A stretch of 64,000 nucleotides of DNA, from positions 74,891 through 138,890 of the forward strand of contig CAVQMB010000024.1 in NCBI GenBank assembly GCA_963713445.1. The letters are read 5' to 3'. Of this stretch, positions 43,577 through 51,440 are shown in pieces. The stretch's first letter is position 1, and every line of letters begins with the position of its first letter. The stretch is from CAVQMB01 sp963713445 (GTDB taxonomy: Bacteria; Pseudomonadota; Gammaproteobacteria; Competibacterales; Competibacteraceae). The position numbers and the translations under genes are program-made. The notes beneath the pieces are model-generated. The model was not told the DNA's origin and did no database searches. It saw nothing but the letters and a program-made list of their open reading frames with translations.

Positions 43577-44602
43577 ATGCAACGTCGCCGATTCCTCAAT
43601 CTGGCCGCCAACGGCGCCTGGCTCAGTGGCCTTGGTTACAACAGCCTGGCTCGGGCCGGGAATCGCAGCGCACACCGGCCCTACCGCATCTACATGATCA
43701 CCTACCGGGGCCAGACCGAGGTCGAGCACGGTTTCCGCGCCTATCTGGCCGCCCATCACGTGCCGGTGGACTATATCGAGCGCGACATTGGACGTGCCCC
43801 CAGCCGCCTGCCCAGCCTGGTCGCCGAGATCCGCAAGCTCAAGCCGGATCTGGTCTATACCTGGGGCACGACGGTCACCCTGGGTATTGTCGGCACTTAT
43901 GACACCCCGCACCGCAGTCGCTATATCAATCACATCCCGGTGGTATTCGCACTGGTATCCGCGCCGGTACGCTCGAAAATCGCACCAAGCCGCGCTTCAT
44001 CTGGACGCAACGTCACTGGCGCGGTGCATGTGGTGCCGACGGCCACCCAGATGCGGGCCATGGCGTCCTATCGGGCGTTTCAGCGGTTAGGGGTGCTTTA
44101 CACACCGTCAGAGCAGAATTCGGTCGCCATCGTTGGTGAACTGCGGGCGCTGGCACCGAAAATGGGGTTCAACCTGATCGAGCAGCGCTTCCACATCGAC
44201 AGCGCGGGGCGGCCCGCCGCTACCGGCGTCGAGGACATGATCGCCGATCTCCGGCGCCAACACGCCGACTGGTTCTATCTACTGCCCGACACTTTCCTCG
44301 GCACCTTGTATGACCGCGTCGCCCCAGCGGCACTGCAGCAGCGTCTACCGACCTTCGGCGCGGCGGAACTGGCGATCACGAAAGGCGGCGCGCTAGCCGG
44401 TCTGATCAGCCGTTACTACCTGGTCGGTCAATTGGCCGCATTCAAGGCGATACAGATTCTGGTGGACGACATCCCGCCGGCCAGGATCCCGATCGAAACC
44501 CTTAAGCGCTTCACTCTCATCATCGACATGAAGGTCGCCAAGGAACTGGCATTCTACCCACCGCTGGCGATGCTGAACTATGCCGAAATTATCAACGCCT
44601 GA
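43577..44602 (+). CDS. TrpX-like ABC-type binding protein, Tat/Sec exported
   Basis: The 341-residue product belongs to the ABC_sub_bind (PF04392, TrpX) group of periplasmic proteins: RIYMITYRGQTEVEHGFRAY, LKPDLVYTWGTTVT, GRNVTGAVHVVPTATQM, and RLGVLYTPSEQNS are in the expected order. The N-terminus MQRRRFLNLAANGAW looks like a twin-arginine signal. No permease or ATPase gene is adjacent; it follows the sensor-MFS gene by 3 bases. It may present a ligand to the sensor modules. The ligand is unknown; aromatic amino acids are known for a few relatives. Confidence 0.8.
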   Translation: MQRRRFLNLAANGAWLSGLGYNSLARAGNRSAHRPYRIYMITYRGQTEVEHGFRAYLAAHHVPVDYIERDIGRAPSRLPSLVAEIRKLKPDLVYTWGTTVTLGIVGTYDTPHRSRYINHIPVVFALVSAPVRSKIAPSRASSGRNVTGAVHVVPTATQMRAMASYRAFQRLGVLYTPSEQNSVAIVGELRALAPKMGFNLIEQRFHIDSAGRPAATGVEDMIADLRRQHADWFYLLPDTFLGTLYDRVAPAALQQRLPTFGAAELAITKGGALAGLISRYYLVGQLAAFKAIQILVDDIPPARIPIETLKRFTLIIDMKVAKELAFYPPLAMLNYAEIINA

Positions 44603-45311
44603 CGCTGGTCGCAGTGCGTTGCCTGATTCCCGTCTGACCGGCTACCGCTGGCGCGAGTTGGACATTGCGCATTGCGACGCCGTCAACCGGCTCCACCGGG
44701 CGGCACTGGCCGATGTTCCTGACAAGAATCTCGTACGGCCCGAGAAACCGGCATTCTTTGCCGCCATACTAAGCGGCGAAGGCCGGACCATAGGCGCCTT
44801 TTGTGAACACACCCTGATCGCCTACGGCGTGCTGCAGTATCAGCTCGAGCCAGGCGACGATCCGCGCCCGGAGCTGGATCTCGGTACAGCCACCCCGATC
44901 GCCAAACTGGCCGGCGCATCAGTCACCCAGTCGCATCGCGGCCGCGGCCTGCAGGCTGAGCTGATCCGGCGCCGCGTGGCGCTGGCCGAAAGCCTGGGCT
45001 ACAGCCATCAGTTCTCGACGTCGGCCCCGGGCAACTGGCCCAGCTGGTGCAATTTGGTTAGCCAGGGCTTCCAGATCGTGGCACTGAAGATGAAGTACGG
45101 CGGCCTGCTGCGCTTCCTGCTCCATCACGGCCCGAGCGCACCCCTGGAGCCCACAGTGGAACTGTGCCGCAGTGATGACACCGAACACCTGCGAGCCCTG
45201 CTGAGTGCCGGCTGGCGCGGCTTCGCTGCGCAACGGCTGGCCGACGGCCACCGCGCCGTGCTGCTCAGCCCCGGTCCTTCGGGGAACACGGCATCCCCGG
45301 ATCTATCATAA
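44580..45311 (+). CDS. GNAT-like acetyltransferase
   Basis: A 243-residue protein overlapping the binding-protein gene by 23 bases. The GNAT acetyl-CoA loop is SHRGRGLQAELIRRRVALAE, preceded by the beta strand KLAGASVTQ and followed by FSTSAPGNWPSWCNLVSQGF. The last 70 residues resemble no domain I know. Position at the end of the signalling cluster with overlap suggests co-expression; substrate unknown. Confidence 0.7.
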   Translation: MPKLSTPDAGRSALPDSRLTGYRWRELDIAHCDAVNRLHRAALADVPDKNLVRPEKPAFFAAILSGEGRTIGAFCEHTLIAYGVLQYQLEPGDDPRPELDLGTATPIAKLAGASVTQSHRGRGLQAELIRRRVALAESLGYSHQFSTSAPGNWPSWCNLVSQGFQIVALKMKYGGLLRFLLHHGPSAPLEPTVELCRSDDTEHLRALLSAGWRGFAAQRLADGHRAVLLSPGPSGNTASPDLS

Positions 45312-45350
45312 CGCCAGCCGGTGGTCTCGGACCCTACTGACGGTTACCGG

Positions 45351-46136
45351 CTAGACAGGCCGCGCCTGCGCCGCTCCGCGGAACAGGTCCCGCAGCGCCG
45401 CCACCATGGCGTCGTCGGTGGCGCTCTCAGCGACCACCGTGGCTGCCGCCCCCCAGCCTAATGCAAGCGCCAGCTCACGTGCCCTGGCACTGGCAACGAC
45501 CAGCGGTGTGGCCAACAGCTGCTGGTGCACACCGGCAAGCATCTCGTAGAGGTTCTGCAGGGTTTCGTTGCTGGCGGCAGTTACGGCGTGCAATTCACCG
45601 CGCTGCCAATGGGCGAGCAGCGGGCGCGGACCGCCTGCCGGCCGGACCCGGCGATAGACATCGGCATATTCGACCGTGGCGCCGCGCGCGCGCAGGGTCT
45701 CGGCCAGAGTCCCGCGGCCGCCTTCGCCGCGGACAATCAGCACCCGCTGACCGGCGAGCTGTTGCAACGCCGGTGATGCCAGCAATGCTTCGCTGTCCGC
45801 ACCACTGTCAGGCTGCAGATCCACGCTATAGCCATGCATAGCCAGAGCCCGTGCGCTGGCTTGGCCGATGACCGCAAGCCGCGGTCCAGAAGGCAATCTT
45901 CCGGCAGCGGCCAAGCCATGCTCGACCGCGTTGGCGCTGACAAAGATCACCAGATCGAACCGCCACAACCGCGCCATGCTACGGTACGAGTGCGCGCGAT
46001 CCCGCGGTGGCGCGATGGCCAGCGCGGGGAACCTGATCGGACAGGCCCCGCTAGCCCGCAGCAGCCGGCACAAAGGCTCGGCCTGATGCGCCGGTCGGGT
46101 GACCAGGATACCGCGCCCCGCCAGCACAGGTATCAC
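45351..46136 (-). CDS. hemD: uroporphyrinogen-III synthase
   Basis: A 261-residue two-domain HemD that closes hydroxymethylbilane to uroporphyrinogen III. Sequence is loosely conserved in this family; ILVTRPAHQAEPLCRLLRA, FDLVIFVSANAVEHGL, and VLIVRGEGGRGTLAETLRARG are the usual landmarks. The start overlaps the hemC stop by 4 bases, the standard hemCD arrangement. Confidence 0.93.
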   Translation of the reverse strand: MIPVLAGRGILVTRPAHQAEPLCRLLRASGACPIRFPALAIAPPRDRAHSYRSMARLWRFDLVIFVSANAVEHGLAAAGRLPSGPRLAVIGQASARALAMHGYSVDLQPDSGADSEALLASPALQQLAGQRVLIVRGEGGRGTLAETLRARGATVEYADVYRRVRPAGGPRPLLAHWQRGELHAVTAASNETLQNLYEMLAGVHQQLLATPLVVASARARELALALGWGAAATVVAESATDDAMVAALRDLFRGAAQARPV

Positions 46137-47062
46137 AGGTCTCCGAGAATTTCAGCCAGCAACCGATCGGCACCGCGCGACCGCATATCCTCGGCCAGCT
46201 GCAGGCCTAGCACCTCCGCGCGATCAGCCGGTCCATACCGTTCGGCAGCGATCAGCCGGGAACCGTCGGGTTTGCCCACCAGTCCGCGCAGATGCAACTC
46301 CGACCCGTCCAACACAGCATAACCGGCGATGGGCACCTGGCAACTGCCCTGCAAGCGCGCGTTGAGCGCCCGTTCCGCAGTGATGGTGGTACGGGTGTCG
46401 GCATCGTCGAGCGGCGCCAGCAGCGCCTGCAGTTCCACGTCGTCCAGCCGGCATTCAATACCGATAACCCCCTGGCCAATGGCTGGCAGGCTGACCTCCG
46501 GCGCCAGGGCGCAGGCGATCCGCTGCTCCAACCCCAGGCGCTTGAGGCCGGCAACGGCCAGAATCACAGCGTCGTAATCACCGGCATCCAGCTTGGCCAG
46601 CCGGGTGTTGACATTCCCGCGCAGATTACTCAGCTCGATCTCCGGGTAGCGGGCCGCGAGCTGGCACTGACGGCGCAGACTGCAGGTGCCGACGCGGGCC
46701 CCCGCCGGCAGTTCATCGGGATGCCGGTAGCGCTGGGAGACAAACGCATCGCGCGGATCTTCCCGCGCCAATATCGTAGTCAGACCAAGGCCGGGGGGGA
46801 ATTCGACCGGCACATCCTTCATCGAGTGCACGGCCAGATCAGCCCACCCCTCCTGGATGCCGCGCTCAAGTTCCTTGATAAACAGCCCCTTACCGCCAAT
46901 CTTGGCCAACGGCGCATCCAGCCACTTGTCACCGCGGGTGGTCATGCCGACCAGTTTGACCTCCACGCCAGGGTGATGGCGGCGCAGCTCGGCGGCAACG
47001 AATTCAGCCTGCCATAGTGCCAGCGGGCTTTTGCGGGTAGCGATGCGGATGGTGCGACTCAT
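46133..47062 (-). CDS. hemC: hydroxymethylbilane synthase (porphobilinogen deaminase)
   Basis: Joins four porphobilinogens. Starting at MSRTIRIATRKSPLALWQAE gives 309 residues, the usual length; longer frames run into the argH leader. The dipyrromethane cofactor Cys lies in GSCQVPIAGYA, and ATRKSPLALWQAEFV, HSMKDVPVEFPPG and RGNVNTRLAKLDAG are conserved. It is divergent from argH with 109 bases between starts. Confidence 0.95.
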   Translation of the reverse strand: MSRTIRIATRKSPLALWQAEFVAAELRRHHPGVEVKLVGMTTRGDKWLDAPLAKIGGKGLFIKELERGIQEGWADLAVHSMKDVPVEFPPGLGLTTILAREDPRDAFVSQRYRHPDELPAGARVGTCSLRRQCQLAARYPEIELSNLRGNVNTRLAKLDAGDYDAVILAVAGLKRLGLEQRIACALAPEVSLPAIGQGVIGIECRLDDVELQALLAPLDDADTRTTITAERALNARLQGSCQVPIAGYAVLDGSELHLRGLVGKPDGSRLIAAERYGPADRAEVLGLQLAEDMRSRGADRLLAEILGDL

Positions 47063-47134
47063 GGCGCGCAGCTTAGCCCAGCCAGTCGATGCTGTCACCC
47101 GCCCTGCGGCGCTGCCGGATAGGCCTTGGTTCGC

Positions 47135-47140
47135 TATACT
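47135..47140 (+). promoter_or_regulatory. candidate -10 element of argH
   Basis: TATACT lies 31 bases before the argH ATG in the short hemC-argH divergent region. No clear -35 at 17-base spacing. The same hexamer appears 6 bases before the Fur-like gene. Low confidence from pattern alone. Confidence 0.3.
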
Positions 47141-47171
47141 GCGCGTTTGAGAGCCACCACAGCCGGAAATC

Positions 47172-48617
47172 ATGAGCAGCCACAAGCCCTCCTCCAGCGA
47201 CCCCGGTCCAATGTCCGCTACCGGTGCCGTCAACCAGGCCTGGGGCGGTCGCTTCACCGAACCCACCGATGCCTTCGTCCAGCGTTTCACTGCATCGGTG
47301 AGCTTCGATCAGCGGCTGGCCGAGCAGGACATCGACGGCTCACTGGCCCATGCCCGAATGCTGGCCCGGGTGGGTGTTCTGAGTGAGGTCGAGCGCGACA
47401 CCATTATTGCCGGTCTCGAGGCCATCCGTGGTGAGATCGCCCGCGGTGAATTTCCCTGGTCGGAGGCGCTCGAGGATGTCCACATGAACATTGAGGCGCG
47501 CCTGACCGAGAAGATCGGACCGGCCGGCAAGCGGCTGCATACGGGCCGCTCACGCAACGATCAGGTCGCCACCGACATCCGGCTGTACCTGCGCCAGGCC
47601 ATCGATGCCTGCATCGGTGAACTGCTGCGGCTGCAGCGTAGCCTGCTGGATCTGGCCGAACGCGAGGCGGCCACCATCATGCCGGGTTTCACCCATCTGC
47701 AAACCGCGCAGCCGGTCACCTTCGGTCACCATATGCTGGCCTGGTTCGAGATGCTGACACGCGATCGCGGACGGCTGGTGGACTGCCGCCGGCGGGTCAA
47801 CGTGTGCCCGCTTGGGGCCGCCGCGCTGGCCGGCACCAGTTATCCCATCGACCGGCACTATACCGCCGACCTGCTGGGTTTCTCCAGCCCTGCTGGCAAC
47901 TCGCTGGACGCGGTCTCGGATCGCGACTTCGCTATCGAGTTCTGCGCCGCGGCAGCCCTGATCACGACCCACCTGTCGCGCATGGCTGAAGAACTGGTGT
48001 TATGGGCCTCGGCCCAGTTCGGCTTCATCGAGCTGCCGGACCGGTTCTGCACCGGCTCGTCGATCATGCCACAGAAGAAAAATCCGGACGTGCCGGAGTT
48101 GGTGCGCGGCAAGAGTGGCCGGGTCAACGGTCATTTGATCAGCCTGCTGACGCTGATGAAGGGCCAGCCGCTGGCTTACAACAAGGACAACCAGGAAGAC
48201 AAGGAGCCGCTGTTCGACAGCGTCGACACGATACTCGGCTGTCTGCACGCATTCGCTGACATGGTGCCGCATCTGCGCGCCCGGCCTGAACGCATGCGGT
48301 CTGCGGCACGCCACGGCTACGCCACAGCCACCGATCTGGCCGATTATCTGGTGCGTAAAGGATTGGCCTTTCGCGATGCCCACGAAGTGGTCGGCAAAGC
48401 CGTCCGGTTGGGAATCGACAGCCGCCGCGACCTGGCCGAGCTGACACTGGCCGAGTTGCAGACGCTGAGCCCGCTGATCGAGACTGACGTCTTCGAGGTG
48501 CTGACGCTCGAGGGATCGGTCGCTGCCCGCAACCATTTCGGCGGCACCGCGCCGGCGCAGGTGCGCGCGGCGGTGGCTCGGGGGCGAGCGGAACTGGATG
48601 CCGCCATCTTAACCTGA
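47172..48617 (+). CDS. argH: argininosuccinate lyase
   Basis: Last step of arginine synthesis, releasing arginine and fumarate. The 481-residue protein has the superfamily signature SSIMPQKKNPD with the catalytic Ser, the substrate loop TGRSRNDQVATDIRL and the His of MPGFTHLQTAQP. A short extension of about 20 residues precedes the conserved WGGRFTEPTDAFVQRF; an internal ATG (residue 14) is an alternative start. GGAAATC precedes the chosen ATG. Confidence 0.96.
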   Translation: MSSHKPSSSDPGPMSATGAVNQAWGGRFTEPTDAFVQRFTASVSFDQRLAEQDIDGSLAHARMLARVGVLSEVERDTIIAGLEAIRGEIARGEFPWSEALEDVHMNIEARLTEKIGPAGKRLHTGRSRNDQVATDIRLYLRQAIDACIGELLRLQRSLLDLAEREAATIMPGFTHLQTAQPVTFGHHMLAWFEMLTRDRGRLVDCRRRVNVCPLGAAALAGTSYPIDRHYTADLLGFSSPAGNSLDAVSDRDFAIEFCAAAALITTHLSRMAEELVLWASAQFGFIELPDRFCTGSSIMPQKKNPDVPELVRGKSGRVNGHLISLLTLMKGQPLAYNKDNQEDKEPLFDSVDTILGCLHAFADMVPHLRARPERMRSAARHGYATATDLADYLVRKGLAFRDAHEVVGKAVRLGIDSRRDLAELTLAELQTLSPLIETDVFEVLTLEGSVAARNHFGGTAPAQVRAAVARGRAELDAAILT

Positions 48618-48619
48618 GT

Positions 48620-48641
48620 GCCAGCGGTCATAGACGCTGGC
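48620..48641 (+). other. hairpin after argH
   Basis: GCCAGCG pairs perfectly with CGCTGGC around an 8-base loop just after the argH stop. No T-tract follows; it may be a weak terminator or a palindromic operator ahead of the Fur-type regulator gene. Confidence 0.4.
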
Positions 48642-48654
48642 TTGCCGTCCGATT

Positions 48655-48660
48655 TATACT
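48655..48660 (+). promoter_or_regulatory. candidate -10 of the Fur-like gene, possibly leaderless
   Basis: TATACT is 6 bases from the ATG and no ribosome site precedes the ATG, so a transcript from it would start at or next to the start codon. Leaderless messages exist in bacteria, but a co-transcript from argH is equally possible. No good -35 is seen. Confidence 0.25.
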
Positions 48661-48666
48661 CGGTTC

Positions 48667-49095
48667 ATGTCTACGAAAACCAAACACTTAAGCGATGGCG
48701 CAGACTATCGTGCCCGGCTGGAGGAGGCCGGCATCATTCCCACGCGCCAGCGCCTGCAAATCGCCCGGGTGATTCTCAACCGACCACAGCATCTGGCAGC
48801 TGACCAACTGCTGACCCAGGTCAACGCCGAGGGTGGCAATGTGTCCAAGGCAACGGTCTACAACACGCTGAGTCTGTTCGCCCGACGGGGGGTGCTGCGG
48901 GAAGTGGTCGTGGACTCCAGCCGAACGTTCTATGACTCCAATACCGAATCACACCATCATGTCTACGACGAAGACAGCGGGACGCTGACCGACGTCTATG
49001 CCGACTGCCTGCAGGCCGATGCGCTACCCGAACTGCCCGAAGGCACGGAGCTGAGCCGGGTCGACGTCGTTATCCGGGTACGCCGGCACCGCTGA
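48667..49095 (+). CDS. Fur-family transcriptional regulator (Irr/PerR-like)
   Basis: A 142-residue metalloregulator. The winged helix includes GIIPTRQRLQIARVILNRP and the recognition helix SKATVYNTLSLFARRGVL. The metal or heme-sensing region is NTESHHHVYDEDSGTLTDV, with the His cluster shared with Irr and PerR; the C-terminal CxxC zinc pairs of Fur and Zur are absent (a single Cys). Only argH separates it from hemCD, so iron/heme control of porphyrin synthesis is a reasonable hypothesis. Target unknown. Confidence 0.88.
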   Translation: MSTKTKHLSDGADYRARLEEAGIIPTRQRLQIARVILNRPQHLAADQLLTQVNAEGGNVSKATVYNTLSLFARRGVLREVVVDSSRTFYDSNTESHHHVYDEDSGTLTDVYADCLQADALPELPEGTELSRVDVVIRVRRHR

Positions 49096-49097
49096 AC

Positions 49098-49589
49098 TCA
49101 CGATTCTGGTTTTTGGCGGATACCCATGCCGCGCCCGGCCTGGGCCGGCCACGGCAAGCTGCGGTGCTCGCCCAGCATCACCGTTAGTCGCTGCTGCAAT
49201 GATTCCGGCATCGCGGCACTGCGGCGGGTCTGCATATCGACATAGAGCAGCATCTGCTCACAGGTCGCTGCCAGATGGCCTTGAGCAGCGTGGAACATCC
49301 GCAAGAAGTAATGAATCCGCTTAGCATCGCCATCGAGCAACTGTACGCTGATCCGGATAGGGTCGCCATCCAGCAGCTCTCGCAGGTAGTTGACCTGCAA
49401 CTCCAGGGTAAATACCGAACTCTGCAGGCGCTCACGACTGGCCTCGTCCAGACCAATATGATCAAGCAGTCCGTCGGTTGCCCGATCAAACGCCAGCACG
49501 TAATAGGCTATGTTCATGTGGCCGTTGTAGTCGATCCAGTCCGACAGGACGTGACCTTGATAGACATTTAGTGGTTCATTCATCGCCAT
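49098..49589 (-). CDS. hotdog-fold thioesterase (YbgC/FcbC-like)
   Basis: A 163-residue acyl-CoA thioesterase-type protein. The hotdog N-terminus QGHVLSDWIDYNGHMNIAYY has the catalytic Asp in DYNGHMN, and SSVFTLELQVNYLRELLDGD is the following strand-helix. Such proteins hydrolyse short acyl-CoA or act in carnitine/betaine metabolism. MAMNEP at 49589 is chosen as start; the second Met 6 bases in is also possible. The stop is 2 bases from the convergent Fur gene stop. Confidence 0.85.
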   Translation of the reverse strand: MAMNEPLNVYQGHVLSDWIDYNGHMNIAYYVLAFDRATDGLLDHIGLDEASRERLQSSVFTLELQVNYLRELLDGDPIRISVQLLDGDAKRIHYFLRMFHAAQGHLAATCEQMLLYVDMQTRRSAAMPESLQQRLTVMLGEHRSLPWPAQAGRGMGIRQKPES

Positions 49590-49617
49590 TTCCGGTTCCT
49601 GGGAGGTCGATCCGGGC

Positions 49618-50622
49618 GTGATTATACGCACCCCCGCGGTCTCGGTACTGCTGCCGGTGCGCGCCGGCGGTCCGCTGCTGCTGGCGGCTGTGGGCAGCAT
49701 CCTGCGCCAGAGCGTAACCGATCTGGAGCTGATCGTGGTGGACGATGGCGGGAACGAACCGCTACTCAGGGAATTACCGCGCGATCCCCGGCTGCGGGTT
49801 GTGGCCAACGCCGGCAGCGGGCTGGTGGCGGCGCTGAACACCGCAGCCGGCGCGGCCCGCGCCGACTACCTGGCGCGCATGGACGCCGACGATATCGCGC
49901 TGCCGGTGCGTCTGGAACGCCAGCTCGGGCTGCTCGAAGCCGAACCCGAACTGGGCCTGGTGGGCGCACAGGTGGAAATCTTCACCGATGCCGGCACCGT
50001 ATTACCCGGTTTCCAGCGCTATCAAGCGTGGCTCAACAGCCTCACCACGGACGCGTCCATCCGCCGCGAGATGTTCATCGAAAGCCCGATCCCGCACCCC
50101 ACGGCCGTGCTGCGGCGTTCCGTATTCCAGCGTATGGGCGGCTACCGTAATCCACCATGGGCCGAGGATTACGATCTCTGGCTACGCGCGTACCAAACCG
50201 GCATAAACATGGCCAAGCCGAGCGGCATCCTGCTGCGCTGGCGCGACCGGCCAGCGCGGCTGACCCGTACCGACAGCCGCTATAGTCCGCGTCGGTTTGT
50301 CCAGGCCAAGGCGTACTACCTACGCCGCACGGTGCTGCGCCGGCGGGCGGCAGTGATCTGGGGAGCGGCGCCAACCGGGGCGGCCTTATGCGACGCCCTG
50401 GTCGCTGCGGGTGTCAGGGTGCGGGCCTTCATCGATATCGATCCCAAGAAGATAGGCGGACGCAAACGCGCGCGGCCGGTGTGGCCACCGCAGGCCGCTG
50501 CCGCGGTCGACGACGAGCTAATCCTCGGTGCGGTCGGGGCCCGCGGTGCCCGAGCCGACATCCGCGCGGCGCTGCAGGCGATGGACAAACAGGAAGGCCC
50601 CGATTTCTTGTTCACTGCCTGA
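49618..50622 (+). CDS. family 2 glycosyltransferase with C-terminal Rossmann-like domain
   Basis: The 334-residue protein has a GT-A fold N-terminal domain: VSVLLPVRAGGPLLLAAVGS, nucleotide-sugar DxD as ARMDADDIALP, and WAEDYDLWLRA (catalytic ED motif). The last 90 residues form a second domain with AAVIWGAAPTGAALCDALVA and VRAFIDIDPKKIGG, a Rossmann-like nucleotide-binding pattern. GTG start. It stands alone next to a thioesterase, not in a polysaccharide cluster. Probable role in surface glycan synthesis. Confidence 0.85.
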   Translation: MIIRTPAVSVLLPVRAGGPLLLAAVGSILRQSVTDLELIVVDDGGNEPLLRELPRDPRLRVVANAGSGLVAALNTAAGAARADYLARMDADDIALPVRLERQLGLLEAEPELGLVGAQVEIFTDAGTVLPGFQRYQAWLNSLTTDASIRREMFIESPIPHPTAVLRRSVFQRMGGYRNPPWAEDYDLWLRAYQTGINMAKPSGILLRWRDRPARLTRTDSRYSPRRFVQAKAYYLRRTVLRRRAAVIWGAAPTGAALCDALVAAGVRVRAFIDIDPKKIGGRKRARPVWPPQAAAAVDDELILGAVGARGARADIRAALQAMDKQEGPDFLFTA

Positions 50623-50623
50623 C

Positions 50624-51357
50624 TCAGCGCTGGTGGGGCCATTGCCATTCTCGAATCTCCGGCAGATCTTCGCCGTAGCGGTCGATGTACTGGCGGTGCT
50701 CGATCAGCCGGTCGCGGATGATCTGTTTGGCATAAGCAGCCAAATAACCGAGCTTGGGCACCCGGTCGATAACGTCGCCGACCAGATGAAAGCGGTCGAG
50801 ATCATTTCGCGCCGCCATATCGAACGGTGTGGTGGTAGTACCCTCCTCCTTGTAGCCGCGCACGTGCAGGTTGGGTGATTGGTGCGCCGGCCGGCACTTG
50901 TGCCAGCAGCGCCGGCTTCGGCTGGCCCTGGTCGTCAAACAGTTCCTCGGGCCGGCAGCTCTGCAGCCACTGCTCAAGCTGGCGCCGGTGCTTACGGTTC
51001 TCGATCACACCCGGCAATGGCACCTGATGCGCCCGCCAGGTACCCTCGACCGCCACGCCATCGACTTCCTTGGGTCCGGTCCAGCCCTTGGGTGAGTGCC
51101 GCACAATCATGCGCCAGCGGGGCCGCTCCTGCCGACCCTCCTCACGCGCCTGCCGCTGGATTGCACGGAACTCGGCCAGTACCGCGTCCAGTGTGGTCAC
51201 CATGAACTGGTGCATGCGCTGGGTTCATCGCCTTCGACGTAGTGCGGCTGGTAACCGTCGCCGCGCAGCAGTTGGCGGCACACCAGTACGCATCGAAGGA
51301 CCGCAGTTCGTCGACACTTGGAGGCCCGGCGGCCGCCACTGAAGACGGATCGCTCAT
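50624..51357 (-). pseudogene. phosphoketolase remnant with two internal deletions
   Basis: Three pieces of Xfp/Xpk phosphoketolase lie in order across frames. First, an N-terminal piece PSVDELRSFDAYWCAAN. Second, a middle piece GDGYQPHYVEGDEP, HQFMVTTLDAVLAEFRAIQ and SPKGWTGPKEVDG to EELFDDQGQPKP. Third, the C-terminus NLHVRGYKEEGTTTTPFD and RFHLVGDVIDRVPKLGYLAA. About 200 residues are lost at the first junction and about 300 at the second, including much of the thiamine diphosphate core, and at least two frameshifts are present. It is not functional. The C-terminus abuts the glycosyltransferase stop. Confidence 0.85.
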
Positions 51358-51440
51358 GGCATCACCTCCGCAGGCTTTACGACTTAGCCTGCCAGTCTAA
51401 GCCAGAGCGCCGTGCTGCGACGACCGCGAGGCAAGGGCGG

